Origin: Canna indica
Lineage: Eukaryota; Streptophyta; Magnoliopsida; Zingiberales; Cannaceae
NCBI GenBank assembly: GCA_034359265.1
Contig: CP136892.1
Location: forward strand, 88,094,001-88,158,000
Direction of reading: 5' to 3'
DNA: 64,000 bases
A program made the translations under genes and the position numbers. How positions within the stretch are numbered: the stretch's first letter is position 1; each line of letters starts with the position of its first letter. Below the pieces are notes generated by a model. The model was not told the DNA's origin. It ran no database searches and was given only the letters and a program-made list of their open reading frames with translations. Below are positions 10,657 through 20,522 of the stretch, one piece after another.

Positions 10657-11995
10657 TAATATGACTGCCCACCCCCTAGCTACCTAGAGAGTAGAGACAA
10701 TTAAATTAAGCTTGATCTATATATCATGATGAAGAAATGGATTATTGGTAAGGATTATATAAGGAATCCAAATCCAACGGTTATCAATGACTAATTAACT
10801 ACAGGGGGCAAGTAAGAATATATTGATAGTATTCAATCATAGGTCACGTCGTTCTCACAACTTGACCCATTCATTATTCAATCTCTGTCAAAATACCCAA
10901 TTGATTTTTTGGCCCATTCCTTCAGGACAAATTAGAAACTAAGCCCCAAGCATAATAGCTAGCTTGATATGTACTAAATTCTGACTCAAAACTACTCAAC
11001 CTTCTACAAATGCCAATTAAGTTGCTAAGGGCGCATTTGGTTGGCTTAGTTTCATGTTTCATTTCTGGCTTGAACTAAAATTGGGCCTAAAATTGCGTTT
11101 GGCAATCCATTCGTGCACTCGTTTTGAGTTTGGTTTCATGAAACTCAGATTTCGTGAAACCCATTTTTTCTATAGGGCTCCGAAAATGACTCAAAGTAGT
11201 TTTCAGAGTTTCGTGAAATTATTGGCAGTGACATTCTTGTGATTAATCTGAAAACTCACAAGTTTTGCATCTCGTGACCAAAACCCCAATGCATGTGTTT
11301 AGGGCATCTCATGCGACACTCGGCCCTCTTCGAACCCTTAATTTGCATCGACAGCAAAGCAACAACTTTGCCAATCGTGGTTTCAGCTGGAAACGCCGAG
11401 ATTTCTTCGCCCGTGGTGTCTTCGTTTTTGAGCCCTATCGAGTTTTCTTTGCCGAAAGCAACTTTTTTTTCATGATCGTCGACGCAAATAGTAGTGCGGC
11501 CTCACGTGTACCCACAAAAATCTGCCAATAGTAGAAGTGAGAGAATGGTAGAGGCGAGGAAGCATAGCAATGCCTTAGAAGATCAGAGAAAACTTTTTTT
11601 ATATATAAATTTGGTTTTATAACGTAGCCATTACAAGATGCATTTTACAAGACATACAAAGACTTGGAAAGGGACATAAAGTACTACAATCAAGGATCAA
11701 ACCTCGAATTTATTGACAACATAACCGGATGTGTAACCACGTACCAAGCTATTGTTGGGTCTATATATAATCCGGCTTAACTTTTTTTGAGTCGGTCCAC
11801 TAGGGGAGTAAAGCTTTCCTCCAATTCACAAGAATCGAACTGAATAAGTACGTGCCGACTCACTTCTACCAACCACCGTTGGCTAAGAATGGAGAAAACT
11901 ATTTGACCAAAGTGAAGTACAGTGCATCATAAAACAAAAGATAATATATTAATCAAACACGCGAGAACGGGGCCTTACCAAATACCAATAACTAT
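10657..11995. repeat. PPO flank copy A (part 3), repeat X right copy, and 3' flank of PPO1
   Basis: 10665-10960 closely matches 16195-16500 (blocks AGAGACAATTAAATTAAGCTTG and AATCCAACGGTTATCAATGACTA, compared in short pieces). 10962-11235 is the right copy of direct repeat X. From about 11016 the sequence contains GCGCATTTGGTTGGC-type material absent from the homologous site at about 16675, so it looks like a separate non-autonomous insertion ending somewhere before 11.6 kb. The remainder to 11995 is the 3' flank of the PPO gene. No gene recognised. Confidence 0.6.
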
Positions 11996-13672
11996 CTATT
12001 TCATGAACTCGATGCGCATGCCTTCCACTGTTGTGTTCACCGCAGTGCCGCCTCTGGGAACCAACGTCACCCAAATATTGTCGTCTCCCTCTGCTTGTAG
12101 ATCTTCTAAGAGCTCCGAGATGCCAAGCTTGAGATGTGGTTTCACCTTCTTCCCCTCCATCCCATATCTCCAGCTATCGTGGATGCGGGCGAAGGTCCCT
12201 GCAAACTCTCTCGACAGTGGACTCAGAACGGTTTCTTCAACCGCATTGATGAACACATCAAACTTGACAAAACTACTTTTCTTGGTATCAATTCCGTAGA
12301 TGAATAAGACTTCTTCTTCCTCCTCTTTCTCTTTTTTTGTCCGGTTGATCCGCGGCCTCTCCACCCTTGCGGTGATGGGTTTATCCAATCTCCAGTTGTC
12401 GGCCGGCTGCAGCCTGTGGGCTTCTGGTGTCTCACCGGGCATTAGCAGTACGTCTCCATGATCATGGCGCTTCTTTAATATACTCCGAGCGATCTCAGGA
12501 GGCACGGAAGGTTTGGGACGAGCGTCGAGCCACGGTAGACCGATGTCTTCGTACTTGTATCGGAGCTTAGACATATCCAAGACGTCGCGCACCCGGATTC
12601 TCACCAACTGCAAATTCTCATCGTAGAAATTGAACTCGGTGTCCAGCCACTCCTCGTCGTCGAATTCTAGCTCGTTATCGCGCATCTTCTGCCATGTGGC
12701 CCACATACGGTCGATGTTGGGGTGGTGTGAGTATAATATTGGGTCGAGACCAGCAGAGTGAAAAGCCCCCATGTCCTGCTTCACTGGATTTTTTCTATTG
12801 CCCACCCAACCATGCACGGAGTTGTGAGGTGATTCTTCGACTGTTCCCATACCTTCACACTCTCCCTCGACGCCCGACCGGAACTTGCACCCCATGAATA
12901 GCTCAGGTTTCTTGGCTCCAGATACCATTTGGTGGTACATTAAAGCAAGGTTGTCGAGGATCTGCTCGCCATCGGTGAGGCCTCTGTCCTCTGCCCTGTA
13001 GTTGTTGTCCACCACCTTGGGTAGGTTGATGGCGTCGCGCTGCGTGTTGTTGAGGACTCCCTCAGTGAACATGGTCGGGAAGTGCATGCCGTCGGGGTGG
13101 TCCCAGCTCCAGTAGGTGAGAGCGAAGTTGTCATCGCCGATTAGCTTGCCGAGGATGCGCTCGTGGATGTAGAGCAAGGCACGGTGCCAAGGGAAGAAGA
13201 ACCAAGAGTGGTGGATCTTGAAGGGAGCGATGGAGTTGACCTGGTCGTAGGCGCCTGTGCAATAGATGCAGTGCAAGTCGGCCTGGCGCCAGAAGTTATG
13301 GGGATGGTCGAGGGGCAACTCCTTCATTATGGCCACCGCCCTTTTGTACTTGGCCTTGTACTCTTCGTCCACCAAGTGAGCTGCCCGCCTCACCCGTATC
13401 GGCGACGAAGGATCGGGGAATTTGAAATCTACGATTTGTTGCACGGGCCAAGCCGGCGGGCAACAACTACCTATTTGATCACCATCGGGGAATGACGGGT
13501 GGCAAGATGAAAGGTTTGCTTTGAGCGGAGTGCCTTGTTTCTGCGCCTCGCTCCGTACTTGTTCACTAATTATAAGTGGACTCTGAAGATGATGATCGGA
13601 GATCAAATCCAAGGAGACGGCGACGAGAAGGAGAACGAGGAGGAGCGGCAACAGCCATTGCTTCCCCTCCAT
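11996..13672 (-). CDS. Polyphenol oxidase (secretory type), intronless
   Basis: A 558-residue type-3 copper enzyme that oxidises o-diphenols to quinones. The N-terminus is a classical hydrophobic signal peptide (MEGKQWLLPLLLVLLLVAVS), not the Ser-rich chloroplast and twin-Arg lumen signal of most plant PPOs, so entry to the secretory pathway or vacuole is inferred. CuA site: H134, C138 (the thioether Cys of HCIYC), H154 and H163 (PWHR). CuB site: H283 and H287 (PHNSVHGW), H316/H317 (YSHHPN). The PPO1_DWL domain follows (EEWLDTEFNFYDE, RYKYED about 371) and the C-terminal KFDV domain starts near 466. All copper ligands are present, so it should be active. The residue after the second CuB His is Gly. 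A TATA-like site lies at 13808-13814, about 140 bp upstream. Paralogue of the gene at 20.5 kb. Confidence 0.95.
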   Translation of the reverse strand: MEGKQWLLPLLLVLLLVAVSLDLISDHHLQSPLIISEQVRSEAQKQGTPLKANLSSCHPSFPDGDQIGSCCPPAWPVQQIVDFKFPDPSSPIRVRRAAHLVDEEYKAKYKRAVAIMKELPLDHPHNFWRQADLHCIYCTGAYDQVNSIAPFKIHHSWFFFPWHRALLYIHERILGKLIGDDNFALTYWSWDHPDGMHFPTMFTEGVLNNTQRDAINLPKVVDNNYRAEDRGLTDGEQILDNLALMYHQMVSGAKKPELFMGCKFRSGVEGECEGMGTVEESPHNSVHGWVGNRKNPVKQDMGAFHSAGLDPILYSHHPNIDRMWATWQKMRDNELEFDDEEWLDTEFNFYDENLQLVRIRVRDVLDMSKLRYKYEDIGLPWLDARPKPSVPPEIARSILKKRHDHGDVLLMPGETPEAHRLQPADNWRLDKPITARVERPRINRTKKEKEEEEEVLFIYGIDTKKSSFVKFDVFINAVEETVLSPLSREFAGTFARIHDSWRYGMEGKKVKPHLKLGISELLEDLQAEGDDNIWVTLVPRGGTAVNTTVEGMRIEFMK

Positions 13673-14261
13673 GATCTCTTCTCTAAACCCAAATCGCTCA
13701 CACCTGGCAAATAATCAAAAAAGATCAGTCTCTGGCGATATGAATGAATGCATATACAAATCAGGGAGTTGATGAATGTGCAAACTAGTTTGGAGACGGA
13801 TACTGAATTATATAGCGGCAGAGCTAGTTAGTTCCTTAATTGAAATATGCGGATCGTGTTAGGTTTGAGAGTGCAATAAAATTCAATGGCGGCCAATCAA
13901 GCACGACTAGTGGGTGGCGTGTTACATTTGTATTGTTTTTGTCAAGAAAAAAATAACTTTATACAAATTAAGACAAAACAACCTTGTCATTATACAAATT
14001 AAATAAAGTACTTTTAAAAAATAAAGTAAGTCTCGATCGAGATCGAGATCGAGTTAACGTTGAATTATTAATAAACAATTAATTAAGATCTAAAACGATC
14101 CGATGTATGTAACTGATACAAGGACCAAATTTAGAAGTTGAAATTAAAATTTGTCGTCTAATGAGCACCCAAGCCGCCATCGTATATAATTCATTAAATT
14201 AATTTGTCAATAAGCCTACCTACTCAAATGTAAATATTAATTAGGATTAATTATTATATAT
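13673..14261. promoter_or_regulatory. PPO1 upstream region (flank copy B, proximal)
   Basis: Sequence upstream of the minus-strand PPO gene. On the minus strand TATATAA lies at 13814-13808. Further up, the block GTGGGTGGCGTGTTACATTT (about 13911-13930) and the GAGATCGAGTTAACGTTGAA block (about 14046) are shared with flank copy A at 0.35-0.56 kb. Conservation of these blocks is at least suggestive of promoter elements, but simple recent duplication explains it equally well. Confidence 0.55.
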
Positions 14262-15342
14262 ATATCAAATTTTTACTCTTTCTCCCTAATATATTCTGTT
14301 TTTTTCATTTGTATCAAATATAATCTTTAATTTTTATTTTGTTTCGAATCTATCCCGATGTTAACTACATGTTAATTATCCTGTCTGAATGCTGACGTGA
14401 ACATACTGACTGAGATTAGCAATCCACGTCAGCATCCCAGTCAGCATGTGAGCATATTCACGTCAGCATGCTATCTGTTATTATCTTGTTATTAAGTGGG
14501 TTAATTATAAAATATATACTCATTTTTCATACTTTTCTCTGATCTATCATCACTTTTCAAATTTTCCAATTATAAACTCCAACTTTCGATTTGTTTCGAA
14601 TTTATCCCGGCCACTGTGATCTCAGCGTCAAGAATGTCGTCTAAATGCTGCCCTGGTGCTGCCGACGTGAGTCAACAGTCCACTCAACATTCTTATCAAG
14701 TTTTTAATTACTAATATTAAACAAAGTTTTATTTGTAATTAATCTTATGTATAAGCTTTATTTGTAATTAATTAGCCCTAGACGTAAGCATCGTCTAGTT
14801 AGCAAAACTATAAGTTTTTTTTATTTTATGCGAGTTAAAAAATTAAAATTAATTTTGCTGATTAGGCAATGCTTACATCTAGGCTTAATCTATAGGGTTA
14901 ATTACAAATAAAGTTTTGTTTAATATTTGTAATTAAAAAGTTGATAAGAATGCTGACTGGTTTGCTGTCCCACGTCAGCAGTGCTAGATCAGCATTCATA
15001 CAATAATTTTGACGTTGTGATCACGGTGAGATAAAAATTTGGAACAAATCAAAAGCTGGTGTATATAATTGGAAAAATTGAAAGATGAAGATAAATTAAG
15101 GAAAACATGAAAATTGAAGATACATTTTGTAATTAATTCACTTAATAACAAGATAATAATAGTTAGCGTACTGACGTGGACATGATAATCCCAATCAGCA
15201 TGTCTACCTCAACATTCAAATGAGATAATTAATAGGTAATTAACAGCGGAATAAATTCGAAACGAAATAAAAATTAGAGATATTATTTGACATAAATGAA
15301 AAAAAAAAGTGATATATCGAGGAGAGAGAAAGTAAAAGTTGG
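14262..15342. mobile_element. Foldback (snapback) element of about 1.1 kb
   Basis: The whole interval is one imperfect inverted repeat. The left arm (about 14266-14808) runs TTTTTACTCTTTCTCCC, TTTATTTTGTTTCGAAT, TATTATCTTGTTATTAAGTG, ATTCTTATCAAGTTTTTAA. The right arm (about 14855-15342) returns the same blocks in reverse complement order. The loop is only about 45 bp. Neither arm codes for protein. The homologous position in flank copy A (about 1100-1150) lacks it, so it is an insertion younger than, or lost after, the flank duplication. If transcribed it would form a very long hairpin RNA. Confidence 0.88.
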
Positions 15343-17486
15343 CCTATACATTTATTAACCCTATTAGTTATTATTCATTTGGTTGGTGTAGACCGCAAAA
15401 TTTGACAAGTGCGCGTGCATCAGTAGTTTCACTAGGCATTGCAGATAGACTACCATCCGACAATGTTGGTGAGACAGTCTTGACACATTAATTGAATCTC
15501 TTGGCCTCTTGGGGAGATCCATTTGGACCATTTATATAAATCGGCAAAAAGTTCAATTGTACCATTAATTAGTCTTAACACATGTTATCACTGATAGTTA
15601 CATAAAGTAGAATATACTGCTCCAAGCCTGCAACTGCATGCAACTCCATCGGATATTAATTGCCCGGCCATTCATTTCATTTTAAAAGAGATTAGTATGA
15701 AATTAAGGCATAGGGTAAAAATGAGCATGAAAGATATCATAATATTTTTTTTACTTTTAAAAAAATTAATACGTCTATTTAATAATTTGTCTACTATATA
15801 CAACTTTTGAATTGAACAGTTCAGAACCTAATTGTATTGCACTTGATAATTTCTTATAATAATTTTGAAACTTAATTTATAAATTTCGACTCACAATATT
15901 TCATTTGTTATTCGACATGCACTCAAATGATATGCGCATTCGAAAATTATAAAAAAATATTATTGAAATTTCAAATAAAATTAAATTATATAAAAAAAAA
16001 TATCGTGCAATATGAATAATATGAATCTCGAAAAAAATTAAACATTTGTATAGAAAGAGATTTACGCTAAGATATAATTTATGAATTTGTCGTGGGGAAT
16101 CAATTTATTGTTTTCATGCTAATTAGCTAAATAGTTGTTTTTTAAATCAACTGGTCTATGTGAGTACCATTATTATTTAATGTAATAAAGTGTCCATATA
16201 TACTTGACTGCCCCCCTAGCTAGAGACAATTAAATTAAGCTTGATCTATCATGATGAAGAAATGGATTATTGGTTCGGATTATATAGGGAATCCAAATCC
16301 AACGGTTATCAATGACTAGCTATCGTATAATTAAGTGAGAATATTCTACCTGCACCGAAGCCTAATCACAGGGGCAAGTAATATTAATAATTAATACTAT
16401 TAATCTATTGTACGTAATATAATAATAAGCACCCGATTATTCAATCATAGGTCACGTTCTCACAGCTTGACCCATTCATTATTCTCAATTGATTTTTTGG
16501 CATGACAAGGGCCAATGGGCCATGGCCGAGGGCCTGTCCAGCTTAAGCCATGTCGCTTTAGTTAGGTTCGGATACTGGACTTGGGCTGGCCCAGAATCAA
16601 TCATTACCAGTCCAGAAGCATCAATGGCTTGATTTGAGTCAGAAACCTTCTACAAATGCTAATTAAGTTGCTAAGAATTTAGAATTCATTTTTCGCCTGT
16701 TGGTTAGCTTCATCGATAGAAAAATAAAGAAAATATCATCCTATCATAGTATCATGCATGATGAAGCAATAACACAAAAGAAGAGCAGACAAAGTTCCCC
16801 TTTATTTAACTAGCTATTTAACTTAATTATCATGCAAATGGTTTGGTTTATCTGGCTCAACTAGTAATTTAAGCTCCCCTTTATCAGCTGCCATCAAAGC
16901 AATAATTTATGTTTAATTTGTTGTCTTCACTCAGCTCCCTGACCTAAAACTCCAACATGTATAAGCAAGAGATTCTCTTGCAGACTTGCACAGAGCAAAG
17001 CATGAGGTCCATTTTCTATATTATATATTCAGCATTCAAGATGGCCATTAATTAAATTGCAACAAACCAACTGGACACAGCCTTACTGACTTAATAACTC
17101 GCCTGTAGTGTCAGCAGCTAGCTCCAATATTAGTTGATTAATTTGCTAGCTCCAGATCATTAATCATTAATCATTAATACTGCCTGGTGGTTGAGAAATA
17201 CTTAGATCTGGAACTGGAAGAGAGATGAAAACGAATCAAACTAGCACTGACATCAATCATTTATGACAGATCTTTACATGACCGGAAATGCTGGGGAAGA
17301 AAAAGACCCTCTCTAGCTAATGGTGTAGGAGTAATCTACTATCCGCCCCATTCTTATGATCAAATCAACAAACTGGAAACAAGCTCATCATATAGAGATT
17401 CAATCATCTCACTAGCTGCTCGTATATCTATTAATCAATTAGCTAAGCGCAAAAAGTCGATTACAAGTATAATCAAAATGTCAATG
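15343..17486. other. PPO flank copy B (distal) and intergenic DNA
   Basis: 15343-15680 and 16195-16680 are the counterparts of pieces of copy A. 15790-16110 holds the degraded CACTA-leader-like block with a decayed hairpin (about 15845-16035). From 16.7 to 17.48 kb I see ordinary AT-rich intergenic sequence that should include the 3' untranslated region of the small gene that follows. No further gene seen. Confidence 0.55.
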
Positions 17487-17913
17487 TCAGCTGCGCGTCT
17501 CGTTTCCTGTCACCGGAGCTGGTGCTGGAGCTGGCGCCGGCGCTCCTGTTCTCCTCTTTGCCGTACTGTTCTTTAGCTGCCCCGTCTCTATAGATCCCAT
17601 CATTCTCCTGTTCACCTTCATTTCAAGCAAAGTCTCACCTGCCAATCCATTTATGCGGAGGCAAATTTAATTTAGCACAATTGTACACACATGAATCTGA
17701 TGAGCTGGGGAAGAATTGAAGGAGAGCGAGATCCATGTTTTGCTTTTATTGAGGGAAAAATAAAAGAGAAATTAAGATGAAATCGACTGAAGAATCCTTA
17801 CCAGGCGCAACAAGATTTGGTTTTGCCGATGCTGACCAAGAGATCAGGGTCGGGGTGATGACGGTGAGAAGAGCCCAGAAGACAAAGATCAAGACATATC
17901 CTCTGGGAGGCAT
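17487..17913 (-). CDS. Small one-helix secreted or membrane protein (87 residues)
   Basis: Two exons: 17913-17802 and 17638-17487, joined through a phase-1 GT-AG intron (donor G|GTAAGG, acceptor GGCAG|GT). The protein starts MPPRGYVLIFVFWALLTVIT, a hydrophobic segment over residues about 6-26 that could be a signal peptide or an N-terminal anchor. A short linker (SASAKPNLVAPGETLLEMK) leads to a basic patch (VNRRMMGS, then TAKRRTG), an Ala-Pro repeat (about residues 69-79) and the end VTGNETRS. There is no cysteine. I do not recognise the family with confidence; the layout is reminiscent of small plant signalling-peptide precursors or Pro-rich wall proteins. The start is the first ATG that puts the hydrophobic segment at the N-terminus. 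Upstream sequence is open without an ATG and is probably 5' UTR. Confidence 0.7.
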
Positions 17914-19589
17914 CCCTTTGGGGCCGCCGAGCAAGATTGGATCTTGATCCAGCTCCGCTACAGAATGCGAAGACGACTTGAGGAGGGAGAGAGAAAGGAA
18001 GCAGCTTGGCTGGCGACGCAGGAGAGCAGAGAAGGAGAGGAAGGGGGAAGACAACAGCACTAAAAACAATTGGCAAACGAGCTGCTCTCATATTATTTTT
18101 TTTTCTTTTCATCAGTACAATATAATGATACCGAGAAATAAAACTTTTTTGTAATTAGATTAAAGGAGGTTAGCGAGTGAGTCGGTAGCGGGTTGCTGAC
18201 GAAGACTGTGACTGAGGCCCCCCACCTCTGCTTCCTTCTATATTTGATTTCAATTCCATTATATAATGAGCAACACTGTCTTCATAAAAAAACAAGAGAA
18301 AACAAAACACAAAAGGGTGGGTACATCTTCTGGGTTTCCGTGTGTCAACTTTCAAGAGCTGTGCTTTTTCCAGTGTAATTATTACTATTAATTGAATTGT
18401 AAGGTCTTCCACCGAAGTTTTGATTCTCCGAGAATCCCGTTGGACAACGTGACGAGTAGTAATGAAATAAACTGAAGAAATCTAGCACATGACCTTCAAT
18501 TCTTTCCTCTTTTTTTTTCCTAGCAGCACCAGTCATTATAAGGTTGAGATTTACTCTGGTCAAGGGACGTCAAAGCTCACCCTGGGCTAGAGAAAAGAGA
18601 TAGTATTGCCTGCTAATCCATATGACATGTCTGCCCGCAGTTTCTCTCTTTGCAGCTGCTTCTGCAAAGCTACCCCTCAGTTTGTACGTCCATGCTAGTG
18701 ATATCTTGCAGATCTTGCATCTTTTTGAGCAAGTGTCAAAGTCGCCAGAGAAAGGACACTTTCGTCACCTACCGCAGTTCCTCCAAAGAAACGCTCAGAA
18801 TTCAAGATATCATTGCCAGTTTACAAGTAGTGATTGTTCTGACTTGTTATTAGACAACGTCGTTTTGAGACGAGTATACAGAGGAATGATTGAATGATTG
18901 AGTTCACAAACAATTGAGTTCACTTCCCTAAGACTCGTTTTTGGTTAATGCCTAGGAAGAAGACGAAGTAATTGGTAGGGAGTAGCTATCAATTAGTATA
19001 GCAGAATAAGTAAAAAAGAGCATCGTGCCAGTTGTATTCGTCGTCTTTCTTCTCTACAGAGTTAATGGAGTACAACTTTGCCATTAGTAATGCATGGATT
19101 TCTCAGATATGTCATTTTCATAATTCCCTGAAAGAGATTCACGAACCTATCTATTCGTTTGATTAATTTCATACTAATTTTCTCACAATGACAAACAAAG
19201 CCTGCTTCACAGTTAACAAATAAGTCAAAGCCTACGACGTGAACAAGTGCTCATGACAGCTCTCCAGAACGCCAAGATACAAGACAACCCTATGAAGAAC
19301 GTTCTCCAGATTGAAAGAGGTAATTAAATAGTATCTGCTAGAACACGATTTGAGGGGAACCTTTTTTCCGTCTCATAATGGACAGATGGGCTCATGTTGT
19401 CTTGGTTGATAATGCTGTGCTACGGACCTTTATTTCAACCAGAAGACCCTTCAACTTCTTAATTGTGGAGACAGACAGCTTATGTTTTTTTTTTTTTTTC
19501 TAGTGAGAAAATAATTGAAATGGTACATCAACTTTAATTTACACTACACACTAAATTTATAGTAACCTTCTAAAAGTCACATCTAGGCT
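17914..19589. other. Intergenic DNA between the small gene and a LINE relic
   Basis: No convincing gene. About 19220-19480 resembles 25330-25570 (blocks AGAACG, TTGAAAGAGGTAA, TCTCATAATGG and TTTATTTCAACCA in the same order), so an old duplication links the two sides of the second PPO gene. A poly-T run lies at about 19485-19499. Confidence 0.5.
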
Positions 19590-20010
19590 CTTGAGCTCAC
19601 CCAAACAGCACCAAGTTCGTTCCCCAATCAGCAGTCTTGATGGAAGCCGAAGAAAAATGCACATCCTACACTACGTCTGCCGCCGACTCATCCATTCAAC
19701 CCAAGAAAAGTCTCGCGCATTTATCCCAGGAAACGATGAGGAGGAGCTTGCTTGGAACTTAACGCGGGTATCACTATCGATGCTACGGTGTTGGAATGCT
19801 TGGACAGTTCGAAACAATTCAATTTTTAACAATACGGAGTCACACTGCAAGGAAATCATTAGGATGGGTTAGAATTTTTGAAATAGATTACGTGGAGAAC
19901 CCCTTTGGGTCATCGGATATATTCTCTTTAATTTATAATTGTATTTCCTTTCACTTACGCGTTGAGAGCCTTTCCCAACGCATAGCTTTATGTACATTTC
20001 AAATCTTATG
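19590..20010 (+). mobile_element. LINE (non-LTR retrotransposon) 3' fragment
   Basis: The translated stretch at 19591-19872 contains LSMLRCWNAWTVRNNSIFNN, matching the W..W..RN..IF pattern typical of the C-terminal zinc-finger/RNase-H-like end of plant LINE polyproteins. Upstream reverse transcriptase is absent and the frame ends at 19872. Downstream non-coding sequence to about 20.05 kb, followed by A-rich sequence, would fit a truncated 3' end. Confidence 0.6.
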
Positions 20011-20251
20011 AAATGAAGAGTGTGACAATGCGGCCTCACTTTTTTTCAAAAAGAAAAAAGAAAAATCTCGCGCATCTCTATTATTTATTACATGATGAAT
20101 TTGACATTAAATATTAATAATAATAATAATGGTTAAGAAATTAAAGAAATTTCTTGCAGGTTCCATATCAATTATATATGATCCTAAATGGTCCAATTAG
20201 ACTAGTTCAGGACAATGGGTCATCTTACCCAAAATTTGGAATAAAATTTTT

Positions 20252-20410
20252 ATGGAGCCCCTCCTATGAGTGAACCTAGGTTTACTAACATTGAACCTAG
20301 TATAATTTATACTGAACCTAGAGTAAGAGTGAACATAAGTTGCAAACGAGTGAACCTGATCCTAAATCCAATATTAGTAAACTTAAGTTCACTCTTGGGA
20401 GGGGCTCCAT
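20252..20410. mobile_element. Small MITE with 35-bp terminal inverted repeats
   Basis: Left end ATGGAGCCCCTCCTATGAGT with GAACCTAGGTTTACT, mirrored at the right by AGTAAACTTAAGTTCACT then CTTGGGAGGGGCTCCAT. The interior repeats the motif GTGAACCTA several times. Length about 159 bp. It lies about 110 bp beyond the stop codon of the second PPO gene, so it is likely in or next to its 3' UTR. Family and target duplication unclear. Confidence 0.75.
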
Positions 20411-20522
20411 GGAACTTCCACGGGCCAAAATCTGCTATGATTTCCTAAGCTAGGATCCACGTCATTATTAAAGTAGGCAGACAAAATGGAATACACGATC
20501 AAACAAACTAAATAACTAATTT

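Larger units (their letters stand above)
7823..10660 (-). mobile_element. CACTA transposon 2, one terminus missing
   Basis: Begins CACTACTAGAAAAATGG at 7823, with subterminal GCAACGGC repeats to about 8190 that mirror the right end of element 1. Reading leftward on the minus strand it encodes the end of a TNP2 gene and a complete TnpA-like gene. Around 10656-10671 the transposon sequence stops and PPO-flank sequence begins, with no CACTA terminus, so the 5' third (left TIR, leader, TNP2 N-terminus and catalytic domain) is gone. With only one terminus it should be immobile. Orientation is inverted relative to element 1. Confidence 0.88.

Noticed and set aside
12694..13495. Plus-strand open frames opposite the PPO coding region (also at 20967-21890)
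   Set aside because: GC-rich antisense shadows of the conserved PPO exon; no independent coding evidence.
18622..18897. Open frame with a possible signal-like start
   Set aside because: No recognisable family, an overlapping alternative frame, and no splice or neighbour support.
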